DNA of 64,000 nucleotides from Nannocystis sp. (GTDB taxonomy: Bacteria > Myxococcota_A > Polyangia > Nannocystales > Nannocystaceae): the NCBI RefSeq assembly GCF_016714285.1, contig NZ_JADJNN010000012.1:62001-126000 (forward strand), in the 5' to 3' direction. The notes under the pieces are model-generated. The model had not been told where the DNA came from. It saw only the letters and a program-made list of their open reading frames with translations, and did not search any database. Within the stretch, counting starts at the first letter, position 1; each line of letters starts with the position of its first letter. Below, piece by piece: positions 55,611 to 63,840 of this stretch. The translations under genes were made by a program, and so were the position numbers.

Positions 55611-56240
55611 ATGATTGCACACGCTCTGTCTCGGTCCTCCGTCGCGCTCTTGTTGGGCTGTCTGATCGCTTGTGGGCCGGGCTCACCGGACGCGAGCACG
55701 GGTGGGAGCACGGGCGGGAGCACCGGGGCGAGTGGTCCGGCGGGGACCAGCGAGCCGACGACAGGGGCGGCGACGGGGGGCGCGACGACGGGCGGTGGAG
55801 CGTCGTCGTCGACGGCGGCGGAGAGCAGCACAAGCACGGGCACGGGCGAGGTGACGACGGCGGCCAGCGCGACCGACAGCGGGGGCACCACGGAGCTCGG
55901 GCCCTGTGTCGTCGATCCGGCGCAGGACGTCTGCTCCGATGCCTGCGACGTCAGCGACTGCTGTCAGTGTGTGCCGCAGAAGCTGGCGCCCGATCCGGGG
56001 GCGGTCGACTGCAAGATCGCGGCAGGCATCGTGACCGCGGTGTGCCCGTGGAGCATCACCAGCGTCCGGATCGACGGCGTGTGGGTCGAGCAGGATGTCT
56101 GCGAGGGGCCGGGATCGGGCTGGACGCAGACGCCCGAGAGCGGCGACATCGTCGTCGAGCTGTGCGGCGACGCCTGCACGACCTACCTCGCCGGGGACTT
56201 CGCGGAGCTCGAGATCTACGTGTTCTGCGAGGTCGCGTAG
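55611..56240 (+). CDS. Cys-rich lipoprotein, hypothetical
   Basis: 209 residues. The signal peptide SRSSVALLLGCLIACG has a lipobox (LIAC), then a Gly/Ser/Thr linker of about 75 residues. The C-terminal domain has ten cysteines (CVVDPAQDVCSDACDVSDCCQC, ..., CEGPGSG, CGDACTTY), ending LEIYVFCEVA. No family recognised. A TAGGGT hexamer lies 12 nt before the ATG. Its last 13 codons are duplicated twice just downstream. Confidence 0.72.
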   Translation: MIAHALSRSSVALLLGCLIACGPGSPDASTGGSTGGSTGASGPAGTSEPTTGAATGGATTGGGASSSTAAESSTSTGTGEVTTAASATDSGGTTELGPCVVDPAQDVCSDACDVSDCCQCVPQKLAPDPGAVDCKIAAGIVTAVCPWSITSVRIDGVWVEQDVCEGPGSGWTQTPESGDIVVELCGDACTTYLAGDFAELEIYVFCEVA

Positions 56241-56313
56241 CGGAGCTCGAGATCCACGGGTTCCAGGCCGCCAGGCGGAGCTCGAGATCGACGGGTTCTG
56301 CGAGGTCGCCTAG
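56202..56313 (+). repeat. Triplicated 3' end of the lipoprotein gene
   Basis: CGGAGCTCGAGATC begins three times, at 56202, 56241 and 56276. Copies one and three include GTTCTGCGAGGTCGC and a TAG stop; copy two is shorter and changed. The third stop (56311-56313) overlaps the stop codon of the opposing pseudouridine synthase gene. Confidence 0.8.
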
Positions 56314-57239
56314 CGCAGCTCGGGCGGGGTCTCGGCGAGCACGGGCGCGGCGTCGGGGTCGATCGCGCGGAGATCGAGGCTGTGGGCGTGGAGGTGGAGG
56401 CGGTGGGCCGGGGCGCCGCCGTAGAGCGGGTCGCCGACGATCGGGAGGCCGAGCCAGGCGAGGTGGACGCGGGCCTGGTGCCGCCGGCCGCTGCACAGCT
56501 CGAGGGTGACGCGCGCGAGGCCCTCGCCGCGGGGCTCCGGGCGGGCGATGCGGGTGAGGCTGGGGGCGCCGTCGCTGTGCACGCTGACGCGCTGGCGGCG
56601 ATCGCCGGTCGCGAGCGGGGCGTGGACCTCGAGGCGGTCGCCGTCGGGGACGATCCAGCGGGCGGCGGGTGGCGGCCATGGCTGGCCTTCGGGACATGTC
56701 ACGAGGGCCAGGTAGTGCTTGACCACGGTGCGGGCGGCGAAGGCGGCGCGGCCGGCCGCGTGGGTGGCGAGGTCGCGGGCGAAGGCGAGGACGCCGGAGG
56801 TGGCGTGGTCGAGGCGGTGCAGCGCGCCGGCCTCGCGCGGGTCGGGGCTGGCGGCGGCGCACTCGGGGAAGGCGGCGGCGACGAGGTCTGCGAGGGCGAG
56901 CGGATCGCCCGGGCGCAGGCGGTGGGTGTGCAGCCCGGCGGGCTTGTCGACGAAGACGAGGCGCGGAGTGACGGCGAGGATCACGAGCGGCGGGGGCGGG
57001 AGCTCGGGGGTCGCGGGGAGGCGCAGCTCGAGGCGGGCGCCGGCGCGGACGCGCTGCGAGGGCGGGGCCGGGCGGCCGTCGATGTGCAGGTGACCGGCGA
57101 GGGCGAGGGCCCGGGCGACGCGGCGCGAGAGCTGCGGGGCGCGCAGGCCGAGGACGACGTCGGCGCGCTTGCCCTCGTCGTCGGCGCTGGCGTGGACGAC
57201 GAGCGGGGCGCGGGAGCGTGGGGCGGGCGCAGCGGTCAT
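56310..57239 (-). CDS. RluA-family pseudouridine synthase
   Basis: 309 residues from the ATG at 57239. An S4-like N-terminal part (GKRADVVLGLRAPQLSRRVARALALAGHLHIDGR) precedes the synthase domain: LVFVDKPAGLHTHR, the catalytic HRLDHATSGVLAFA (Asp in HRLD), KHYLALV and the late GRRHQARVHLAWLGLPIVGDPLYGG. It converts uridine to pseudouridine in rRNA or tRNA; the target cannot be told. The start overlaps the upstream DUF6265 stop by 4 bp (ATGA). A longer reading upstream lacks family character. Confidence 0.88.
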   Translation of the reverse strand: MTAAPAPRSRAPLVVHASADDEGKRADVVLGLRAPQLSRRVARALALAGHLHIDGRPAPPSQRVRAGARLELRLPATPELPPPPLVILAVTPRLVFVDKPAGLHTHRLRPGDPLALADLVAAAFPECAAASPDPREAGALHRLDHATSGVLAFARDLATHAAGRAAFAARTVVKHYLALVTCPEGQPWPPPAARWIVPDGDRLEVHAPLATGDRRQRVSVHSDGAPSLTRIARPEPRGEGLARVTLELCSGRRHQARVHLAWLGLPIVGDPLYGGAPAHRLHLHAHSLDLRAIDPDAAPVLAETPPELR

Positions 57240-57724
57240 GGCGGTGTACGCGGTCCGCGGGTGCGGTGGAGGGTGCTCTCGTGGCCGATCCAGCCGCCGC
57301 GGGGGTCGGGGCCGGCGACCTCGATGTGGAGGGCGTCGCCGTCGCGGCGGTAGTGGAGCTGCTGCGGGAAGTCGTGGTTCGGGTTGGCGAAGCGCAGCTC
57401 GTCGGGGCCGCAGTGATCGAGCTGGAATTCGACGGGTGGGCCGCCGCGGGGCTGGGCGATCAGGACGAGGTTGTGGGCGCGGGCCTCGATGCGCAGGAAC
57501 TCGAAGAACTCGGTGCGGGCGCCGACGATGGTGCGGCCGAGGCCGAGCATGGTGCCGGCGGCGGGCTCGCTCCACTGCTCCTCGCTGCGATGCTCGCCGT
57601 CGCGGTGCTGCCAGGCGCCGGCGAGGAAGCCGGCGTCGGTGATGTCGCCGGTGCAGGTGCGAGGGGCCGCGGGGACGCCCGGGTGGCAGGCGAGCAGCAG
57701 CGCGATCGGTGCGAGGCGGCGCAT
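57236..57724 (-). CDS. DUF6265-type lipoprotein
   Basis: 162 residues. MRRLAPIALLLACHPG is a short lipoprotein signal. The domain shows the typical DUF6265 pattern: GAWQHRDGEHRSEEQWSEP, GTMLGLGRTI, FFEFLRIE, LRFANPNHDFPQQLHYRRDG, a beta-barrel-like small domain of unknown role. It lies 4 bp after moeA and overlaps the pseudouridine synthase gene by 4 bp, so it is part of the same operon. Confidence 0.8.
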   Translation of the reverse strand: MRRLAPIALLLACHPGVPAAPRTCTGDITDAGFLAGAWQHRDGEHRSEEQWSEPAAGTMLGLGRTIVGARTEFFEFLRIEARAHNLVLIAQPRGGPPVEFQLDHCGPDELRFANPNHDFPQQLHYRRDGDALHIEVAGPDPRGGWIGHESTLHRTRGPRTPP

Positions 57725-57728
57725 CGGA

Positions 57729-58952
57729 CTACAGCAGCAGGGCGGGGACGATCGCGCCGGCTGCGAGTGGACCTGTCCCGGGGGACAGCTCGAGCAGGGC
57801 GTTGTGACCGGCGATCGATCGCAGGTCGCCGGAGGTCTGGTCGGCGAGCGGGGTGGCACGCTCGCCGTCGACGACGGCGCGGACCATGTGCACGCGCCGC
57901 GGGTCGCGGGGCGCGGGGGCCGTGAGCACGACTTGCCGCGTGGGCCGGAAGCACTGGGTGTGACCGAGCAGGCGGCGCAGGGCGGGGCGCACCAGCAGCT
58001 CGAAGCCGACGTGGGCGCTGGCCGGGTTGCCGGGCAGGGCGAACACGAGGACCGGGCCGGCGGGGCCGGGGGCGCGCAGCAGGGTGCTCGGTCGGCCGGG
58101 GCGCAGGCGCAGGCGCCGGAACACGAGCTCGGCGCCGAGGCCGATGAGGGTGGGCAGCACGAGGTCGTGGTCGCCGACGGAGATGCCGCCGCAGGTGACG
58201 AGGAGGTCGGCCGCGAGGCCGCGCTCGAGGGCCGCGTGGAGGGCGTCGGGCTCGTCGCCGGCGACGCCGAGGTCGAGGATCTCCGCCCCGGCCTCGCGAG
58301 CCTGCCAGGCGAGCATGAGGCCGTTGCTGCTGACGACCTGGCCGCGCTGCGGCCAGGCGCCGACGGGCACGAGTTCGTCGCCAGTACACAGGATCGCCAC
58401 ACGCGGCGGGCGGTGGACGTGGGCGGTGGTGTGACCGCAGCCGGCGAGCAGGCCGAGCTCGCCGGGGCCGAGCACGGTGCCTGCAGGGAGCAACGCGGCG
58501 CCGGCGGTGACGTCGCAGCCGGCACGGCGGACGAAGTGGCCGGGCTGCGGATCGCCGACGAGGTCGCGGTCGATCTCGAGGTGCTCGCCGTGCAGCTCGC
58601 AGTCCTCCTGGGCGACGACCATGTCGGCGCCGTCCGGGAGCAGGGCGCCGGTGGAGATCCGCAGGGCCTCGCCGGCGACGAGCGGGTGCTCGTGCGGATG
58701 ACCCGCGGCGCTCTCGCCCCGTCGGCGCAGGCGAATGCGCGGCGAGGCGCTGGCCCGCAGGTCGGCGGCGCGGACGGCCCAGCCGTCCATGGTCGCCAGA
58801 TCGGCGCCGGGCAGGTCCCAGCGGGCCTGCGGTGCGTCGGCGAGGACGAGGCCGTGGGCCGCGTCGAGCGGGCAGGCGATCGGCGGGAGCGGCTGCACGT
58901 GCGCGAGGACCTCGCGCTGGGCGGCGGCGATGTCGAGCTCGCCGGTGATCAC
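57729..58952 (-). CDS. moeA: Molybdopterin molybdotransferase
   Basis: 407 residues, the usual MoeA length. Blocks: DLPGADLATMDGWAVRA, STGALLPDGADMVVAQED, VAILCTGDELVP, GQVVSSNGLMLAWQ, CGGISVGDHDLV and FALPGNPASAHVGFELLV. It inserts molybdate into adenylylated molybdopterin. GTG start at 58952 with GGAGG 7 nt upstream. No other moa/mog gene is in the window. The palindrome CTGTCCCGGGGGACAG lies near its 3' end. Confidence 0.93.
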   Translation of the reverse strand: MITGELDIAAAQREVLAHVQPLPPIACPLDAAHGLVLADAPQARWDLPGADLATMDGWAVRAADLRASASPRIRLRRRGESAAGHPHEHPLVAGEALRISTGALLPDGADMVVAQEDCELHGEHLEIDRDLVGDPQPGHFVRRAGCDVTAGAALLPAGTVLGPGELGLLAGCGHTTAHVHRPPRVAILCTGDELVPVGAWPQRGQVVSSNGLMLAWQAREAGAEILDLGVAGDEPDALHAALERGLAADLLVTCGGISVGDHDLVLPTLIGLGAELVFRRLRLRPGRPSTLLRAPGPAGPVLVFALPGNPASAHVGFELLVRPALRRLLGHTQCFRPTRQVVLTAPAPRDPRRVHMVRAVVDGERATPLADQTSGDLRSIAGHNALLELSPGTGPLAAGAIVPALLL

Positions 58953-59032
58953 GTGCGGTCCTCCGGTGGGTGTCGGGCGCAGTGCTCGAAGGCTCGGCGG
59001 TGGCGCTCCGCGTGCGGCTCGCCGGTGATCAC
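58949..59032 (-). CDS. Possible 27-codon leader ORF between mltD-like gene and moeA
   Basis: A GTG at 59032 overlaps the stop of the upstream transglycosylase gene (GTGA), with GGAGG upstream. The short reading (MITGEPHAERHRR...) ends at a TGA that overlaps moeA's own GTG. Its start region is an imperfect copy of moeA's start (29-bp repeats at 58937-58965 and 59017-59045). It may be a translation-coupling peptide or only a by-product of the duplication. Confidence 0.35.
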   Translation of the reverse strand: MITGEPHAERHRRAFEHCARHPPEDRT

Positions 59033-61104
59033 TTGCCGTCCTCCGACTTCGGCTTGCCGGGCTTGCTGGACTTGCCGGACTTGCGGCCGGGCTTGCGGGT
59101 CCAGCCCTGCTTGCCGGGCAGCTTGGTGCGGCTCGCGGTGGAGGGGCCGGCGGGGCTCGTCGCGGTGTCGGGGTCGCTGATGGTGTCGTCGCGCATGATG
59201 CCGGGGCCGGGCTCGGGGTCGATGTCGATGCGGTCGTCGACGTCGTCGGCCTCGGGCGTGGGCTCGGGCGCGGGGGTCGGCTGGTCGTGGCCCTGGCGCG
59301 GCGGGGGCGGCTCTAGGGTGCCGCGCTCGTGGCCGCGGGCGACGTAGACGACGAGCAGGGTGCCGGGCGCGGGGACGTGGTCGCGGGGGAAGTTGTTGAT
59401 GCGGCCGAGGTCGCCGTCGCTGAGGTCGAACTTCTTGCCGATCTTCTGCAGGTCGTCGCCCTTGCGGACGCGGTAGCCGCGGCGCACGAGGCCGCGGTCG
59501 CGCAGGCCGGCCTCGATGTGCTCGCGTGAGCCGCGGACGATGAGCTCGACCTGGCTCTGCTCGAGGAGGTCGACGCGGGCCGCGTCGGCGCTGAAGCTGC
59601 GGGGCACGACGATCTGCAGGACCTGGCCGGGCTGCAGGCGGGCCTGGGGGTCGAGGTCGTTCCAGGCGACGACGCTGTCCCAGGCGACGCCGAAGGCCTC
59701 GGCCAGGCCGCGCGGGGTGGTGGCGCGGGTGACCTCGAAGAACACGAGGCGCTGCGAGGGGAGGGTGCGCAGCGGCGGCACGGCGGCGCGTGGGCGGGGT
59801 ATGGGGGTGGTGTCGGGCTTGCCGCGGGCTGGCACGAGCAGGACCGTGTCGCGCTCGAGCTCGGCGCTGTCGTCGAGCTCGTTGAGGCGGCGCAGGGCGG
59901 CCTCGCTGGTGCCGTGGCGTCTGGCGATCTCGGCGACGGTCTCGCCGTAGCGGACGATGTGTTGCTGGGCGTCGGCCTCACCGCCGAGGCGGGCGGCGCC
60001 GCGTTCGAAGGCCGCGAGCCCGGCGCGAGGGATCCGCAGCGGGGTGCGGCGACCGGGCGGGGTCCGCTTGCGCACGAGGTCGGCGTTGAGCTCCTCGAGC
60101 AGGGCCGGGTCCTCGCCGATCAGCTTGGCGACGCTGGCCAGCGAGGTCGCGGGCGGGGCCTCGACGGTGACCAGCTGGATCGGGGGCAGGCTGCCCGAAA
60201 GGTCAGGTCCGACGTGGAAGGCGGCGCGGTTGCGGCCGACGATCGCGGCGGCGATGATCTTCGGGACGTACATGGTGGTGGCGTGCGGCAGGCCGCTCTC
60301 CATCTCGCACAGGGCCCAGAAGTTGTTGGTGTTGCTGCGCGAGACGCTGGTCATCACCAGGCCGTAGCCGGCGTTGAAGGCGGCGAGCGCCATCTCCCAC
60401 GAGCCGAAGCGGACGCGCAGGTCCTTGAGGTAGGAGGCGGCGGCGTAGGTGGCTCGCTCGAGGTCGTGGCGCTCGTCGATCCAGTAGTCGCGCTGGAGGC
60501 CGTAGACGCGGCCGGTGCCCTCCATGAACTGCCACATGCCGGCGGCGCCGACCCGCGAGCGGACCTTCGGGTTGAAGCCGCTCTCGGCCATGGCGACGAA
60601 CACGAGGTCCTCGGGCACGCCGACCTCGCGGAGGATCGGGCGGAGGATCGCCTCGTAGCGGCCCATGCGGCGGATCCATCCCTTGATCAGGGCTTGCCCG
60701 CGGGGGTCGTCGCGGAAGTACTTGAGGTAGGCGACGGTCTGCGAGTTCCAGCGCACCGGGAGGTCGGGCAGCTGCAGCGCGGCCATCCACGGCTCGGGCG
60801 CAGCGGCGATGATCGTGGGACGGACACTGGCGGGGAAGTGCTCGCGCTCGAAGCTCGCCAGGTCCGCGCGGGCGGCGACGTCGGGGTCGTGCGCTCGCGG
60901 CACGTGTGTCTCGTGGATCGTGGCGCCGTCGGGGCGACCACCGCGGACCGTGTCGCGACCGCTGCTCGAGACCTGCAGCGGACCGACCCGCTCGAGTGTC
61001 TCGGGGGCTGGCTCGCTGGCGTCGAGGGAGCCCGGCGCCAGCAGTGCCAGCGCCCCGAGGACCAGGGCGAGGCGTTCGCGGCGTTGGCGCAAGCGAGCGA
61101 GCAT
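59029..61104 (-). CDS. Lytic murein transglycosylase with LysM domains (MltD-like)
   Basis: 691 residues. A signal peptide ends near ASEP. The SLT domain (about 130-300) has the catalytic glutamate in VFVAMAESGFNP, then AAGMWQFMEGTGRVYGL and ALAAFNAGYG, as in MltD/Slt family 1. LysM repeats follow (HIVRYGETVAEIARRHGTSEAALRRLNEL; RVRKGDDLQKIGKKFDLSDGDLGRINNF; a divergent one at VTRATTPRGLAEAFGV). The last 100 residues are proline/lysine-rich. It cuts peptidoglycan in the periplasm. ATG 61104 is 7 nt after TAGCGT. First gene of the operon leading to moeA. Confidence 0.9.
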   Translation of the reverse strand: MLARLRQRRERLALVLGALALLAPGSLDASEPAPETLERVGPLQVSSSGRDTVRGGRPDGATIHETHVPRAHDPDVAARADLASFEREHFPASVRPTIIAAAPEPWMAALQLPDLPVRWNSQTVAYLKYFRDDPRGQALIKGWIRRMGRYEAILRPILREVGVPEDLVFVAMAESGFNPKVRSRVGAAGMWQFMEGTGRVYGLQRDYWIDERHDLERATYAAASYLKDLRVRFGSWEMALAAFNAGYGLVMTSVSRSNTNNFWALCEMESGLPHATTMYVPKIIAAAIVGRNRAAFHVGPDLSGSLPPIQLVTVEAPPATSLASVAKLIGEDPALLEELNADLVRKRTPPGRRTPLRIPRAGLAAFERGAARLGGEADAQQHIVRYGETVAEIARRHGTSEAALRRLNELDDSAELERDTVLLVPARGKPDTTPIPRPRAAVPPLRTLPSQRLVFFEVTRATTPRGLAEAFGVAWDSVVAWNDLDPQARLQPGQVLQIVVPRSFSADAARVDLLEQSQVELIVRGSREHIEAGLRDRGLVRRGYRVRKGDDLQKIGKKFDLSDGDLGRINNFPRDHVPAPGTLLVVYVARGHERGTLEPPPPRQGHDQPTPAPEPTPEADDVDDRIDIDPEPGPGIMRDDTISDPDTATSPAGPSTASRTKLPGKQGWTRKPGRKSGKSSKPGKPKSEDGK

Positions 61105-61111
61105 CGCGGCG

Positions 61112-61117
61112 ACGCTA
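61112..61117 (-). promoter_or_regulatory. Putative -10 element TAGCGT, leaderless start
   Basis: Minus-strand TAGCGT ends 7 nt before the ATG of the transglycosylase gene. Confidence 0.4.
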
Positions 61118-61138
61118 GCAAAGCGGGGCCCGAAGGAC

Positions 61139-61144
61139 TACCTT
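61139..61144 (+). promoter_or_regulatory. Putative -10 element TACCTT, leaderless tatA
   Basis: TACCTT ends 6 nt before the tatA ATG at 61151. No Shine-Dalgarno. Confidence 0.45.
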
Positions 61145-61150
61145 TCAGCC

Positions 61151-61387
61151 ATGCTCGGCGCCATGCTCGGCGGTCTTGAGATCGCCATCATCATCCTCGT
61201 CATCCTGCTGATCTTCGGGCCCTCCAAGCTGCCGCAGCTCGGTGAGGGCATCGGCAAGATGCTGCGGGGTTTTCGCCGGGAGATCAAACAGATCGACGTC
61301 GACAAGCGCGAGGAGGATGCGCGTCGCGGTGAGATCGACGTGACGCCGAAGGGCGACGAGAAGCCGAAGTACCAGGGCCCGGGCTAG
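61151..61387 (+). CDS. tatA: Twin-arginine translocase subunit TatA/E
   Basis: 78 residues. One N-terminal membrane helix (LEIAIIILVILLIFG), the FGPSKLPQLGEGIGKMLRGFRR hinge and amphipathic helix, and a charged tail: the standard TatA layout. It forms the pore-like part of the Tat system for folded proteins. A Tat-type signal is carried by the pirin at 41.7 kb. tatB and tatC are not nearby. Start ATG 61151; hairpin terminator downstream. Confidence 0.93.
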   Translation: MLGAMLGGLEIAIIILVILLIFGPSKLPQLGEGIGKMLRGFRREIKQIDVDKREEDARRGEIDVTPKGDEKPKYQGPG

Positions 61388-61433
61388 GGTGCGCCAGGCG
61401 GGCGCCAGGTGGCGCGCGCAAGTTTGTGGGAAA

Positions 61434-62519
61434 TCAAGAAGCCCGCCGGTGTCCGAGGACGCGGCGGGCTTCGTGTTTGTCGTGCTTGTCAGGGGTCGCC
61501 AGGGTCGCAGCCCGGTTGCCGAGGACGCGGGGGGGGGGCCGGGGGGGGGGGGGGGCGACGACGGCGGCGACCAGCAGCGTGACGATGATGACGTAGATGA
61601 CGCTCGGGCTGCCGGGCTCGGGCGGTTTGACGGCGGGCTTGGTCTCGGCGGGCTTGGTCTCGGCGGGCTTGGTCTCGGCGGGTTTGGTCTCGACCTTGGC
61701 GGGGTGCGGGCCCGACTGGGCTGCGATGTCCTCGGGCGGCGGGGTCGGCTGCTCGCTCGGGGGCGGGCCGCTGCTGACGACGCTGGCCACCGGGGGCGTG
61801 TGCGGCGGCTTGCGATCGTTGGGCTGAGACGGCTCGGCGCTGCGGGGCTCGACCTTCGCCGGGTCGCCGGGCTCGACAACATCGACGCCCTTGCCGGCGC
61901 GCATCGACGGGCCGGCGGTGGTGGCAGCGACGGGGGTCGGGGTCGCGGCGACAGGGCTCGCGTCCATGCTGACGGGCTTCTTGGAGGGCACCTGCAGCAT
62001 GGTCTTGCTGCCCGCGCTGCGGACGCTGGTGGCCGCGGCGGGGGTGCTGGCGGGAGTGCCACCGAAGTGCTGGCAACCGGGGCAGGGGTGCTGACGGGGC
62101 GCTGCAGCCGGCGCACCGGGGCCAGGCAGCGACCGGCGTTGCGGGCGCACCGGGGTGGCGGCGGCGACGGGCGTGGCAGCGGGCGTATGCGCCGGCGTGT
62201 GCGCGGGCGTCTGGGCGGGAGCTCGGGTGCCGCCGACTGCACTCTGAGCAGAGCTTTGAACCGTCACGGCGGTGACGCCAGCCCGCGGCTGAGCGTCGGG
62301 CTTGCTGGTCACGTGGTCGTAGACGCTGGCGTAGGCTTCGACGGACTCGAAGCCCTGGGCGAACTGGTGGCCGGCCTCGCGGAGGGACGGCTCGTTCGCG
62401 GCCTCGAAGTCGAGGATGATGCGGTACTCGCAGTGCGGGCACGCGGTCTGGACCAGCGGCGCGATCTGCTCGGCGGGGATGCGATACGGACCGGAACAGG
62501 ACGGGCAGACGATGAACAT
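61434..62519 (-). CDS. MJ0042-type zinc-ribbon membrane protein; C-terminus doubtful
   Basis: 361 residues as read. The N-terminus FIVCPSCSGPYRIP...TACPHCEYR is a zinc ribbon of the MJ0042/AgmX type used in myxobacterial gliding or envelope proteins. A long Pro/Ala/Thr-rich linker follows, with four KPAET repeats, then one membrane helix (VIYVIIVTLLVAAVVA). Just after it lie G10 and G15 runs (61529-61538, 61541-61555); beyond these the frame is unreliable and overruns the terminator. In a neighbouring frame a stop occurs at 61489, which I think is the true end. It begins at once after the TAA of the outer-membrane gene (TAAATG). Confidence 0.7.
   Translation of the reverse strand: MFIVCPSCSGPYRIPAEQIAPLVQTACPHCEYRIILDFEAANEPSLREAGHQFAQGFESVEAYASVYDHVTSKPDAQPRAGVTAVTVQSSAQSAVGGTRAPAQTPAHTPAHTPAATPVAAATPVRPQRRSLPGPGAPAAAPRQHPCPGCQHFGGTPASTPAAATSVRSAGSKTMLQVPSKKPVSMDASPVAATPTPVAATTAGPSMRAGKGVDVVEPGDPAKVEPRSAEPSQPNDRKPPHTPPVASVVSSGPPPSEQPTPPPEDIAAQSGPHPAKVETKPAETKPAETKPAETKPAVKPPEPGSPSVIYVIIVTLLVAAVVAPPPPRPPPRVLGNRAATLATPDKHDKHEARRVLGHRRAS
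61438..61472. terminator. Bidirectional hairpin terminator after tatA
   Basis: GAAGCCCGCC (61438-61447), a 15-nt loop and GGCGGGCTTC (61463-61472), followed by T-rich GTGTTTGT on the plus strand and by TTGATTT on the minus strand. It fits ends of both tatA and the opposing zinc-ribbon gene. Confidence 0.7.
61529..61555. repeat. Homopolymer runs G10-CC-G15
   Basis: Ten and fifteen consecutive G bases separated by CC. On the coding (minus) strand they read as a poly-proline tract after the membrane helix. The length is very likely miscalled or variable. Confidence 0.9.
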
Positions 62520-63413
62520 TTAGAAGTCCAGACCGAGAGAGAGGGTGTACTGCTGCTGCAGGCCCGAGTTGTCGGCGACGCTCATTCCGTTCAGCTTGCC
62601 GTTGCGGTTGCCACCCGGGACGATCATCGCCTCGGCGGTGATGCGGATGACGCTGAAGATGAAGCGCAGGCCGAGGAAGGGGCGGTGGCGCAGGATTGCC
62701 CCGGCGTCCTTGAACACGAACTCACTGAGCTTGCCGGAGGGGTTCAGGTACTCGTCGGTGGTCGGGGTCACGTCGAGCACGCCGGAGCGGGCGATGATGA
62801 AGAGCGCCTGGTAGCCGAGGTAAGGCGTGACGTTGACGGTCTTGCCGAGGCCGAAGACGTGCGAGATGGACACGTCGGCGGAGCCGGTGGTCATGTTCAT
62901 GTCCTCGGCGCCGACCAGGCGGGAGAACATGCCGCGCAGGGCGATCGACGGGATCGGGAGGTGGTGGAAGCCCTCGTGCAGCGCGACCTTGCCGTAGCCG
63001 CTGATCGTCCACATGCGGCTGTTGAAGAGGTGGGTCGCGCCGGCGCCGATCTCGATGCCGGGCCACAGGCCCTTGCGGCCCATCACCTGCAGCGTGGGCG
63101 CCACGCTGTTCGGGGTGCCGCGCGTGACGCCGTTGCCCCAATTGCCGGGCTTGATGGTGTTGACGCTGAGGTCGGCCGAGAACGCGAAGCCCGAGAGGCC
63201 GAGCGAGTCCGCGGGATCGACGGGCTTCGGCGCCATCAACACGCCGAGCTCGGATGCGAGGCTGCGGAACGCGTCGTTGTTGCCCGTCGCTGCGCCACCG
63301 CTGTCCACGTTCCCCAGCTGGTTGAGCCGGAGGTCGTAGGCGCCTGCCCATGCCTCCGACGAGTGGAGACCGAGAGCTGCTAGGGCAAACGAGAAGAGGA
63401 ACCGTCTAGGCAT
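62520..63413 (-). CDS. Outer-membrane beta-barrel-like protein
   Basis: 297 residues. Signal peptide MPRRFLFSFALAALGLHSSEAWAGA. The mature part alternates polar and hydrophobic residues in short strands (SGYGKVALHEGF, SIALRGMFSRLVG, ADVSISHVFGLGKTVNVTPYLGYQALFIIAR, PFLGLRFIFSVIRITAEAMIV) and ends YTLSLGLDF with a C-terminal aromatic, the usual outer-membrane signature. No family recognised. A CGGAG site precedes the ATG. It is followed without a gap by the zinc-ribbon gene, so the two are co-transcribed. Confidence 0.78.
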   Translation of the reverse strand: MPRRFLFSFALAALGLHSSEAWAGAYDLRLNQLGNVDSGGAATGNNDAFRSLASELGVLMAPKPVDPADSLGLSGFAFSADLSVNTIKPGNWGNGVTRGTPNSVAPTLQVMGRKGLWPGIEIGAGATHLFNSRMWTISGYGKVALHEGFHHLPIPSIALRGMFSRLVGAEDMNMTTGSADVSISHVFGLGKTVNVTPYLGYQALFIIARSGVLDVTPTTDEYLNPSGKLSEFVFKDAGAILRHRPFLGLRFIFSVIRITAEAMIVPGGNRNGKLNGMSVADNSGLQQQYTLSLGLDF

Positions 63414-63840
63414 GCAGAGCTCCGAGAATCAGCGGTCGGCGCAGCGTAGCTTGCGCCAGCGAGGCGTGTCAAGGTTCGCGCTTGGGCCCTCTGGGCCGGC
63501 GATAACGCCCGATCTGAGGGATCTGCCGCGATCCAGAGGAGCCGTCGCGGCGGGGGTTTTGGGGTGAGATCCGAGGTGTTCGAAAGCCCCGTGAACGATC
63601 GTGAGGCGAGGTGGTGAGGCTGCCAAAGGAGGGCCAACAAGGGGAGGCCAACAGGGGCCAAGAGGAGGCCAACAAGGGGGGCCAACAAGGGGGCCAACAG
63701 GGGGCCAACGCGGGAATGGTGACGCGAGTGACAAGCGCAGGGGAGGCTGTTAGCTTCGCGGCCCGTTCGCGCCCGCCGCGACGATACCAAGATTTCTTGG
63801 GCTTTCGTGGCCCGGCGAGTGGCTCAAACCGGTTTCACCC
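63414..63840. other. Intergenic region with direct-repeat array
   Basis: 427 bp without a convincing gene. It holds the promoter region of the outer-membrane gene (minus) and the repeat array at 63632-63710. Short ORFs here are Gly/Gln- or Pro/Leu-rich products of the repeats. Confidence 0.5.
63632..63710. repeat. Six GGCCAACA/G direct repeats
   Basis: GGCCAACA at 63632, 63646, 63667, 63680 and 63692, and GGCCAACG at 63703, each followed by a G-rich spacer; start-to-start distances 14, 21, 13, 12 and 11 bp. It could be an operator array or a slippage product. Confidence 0.75.
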
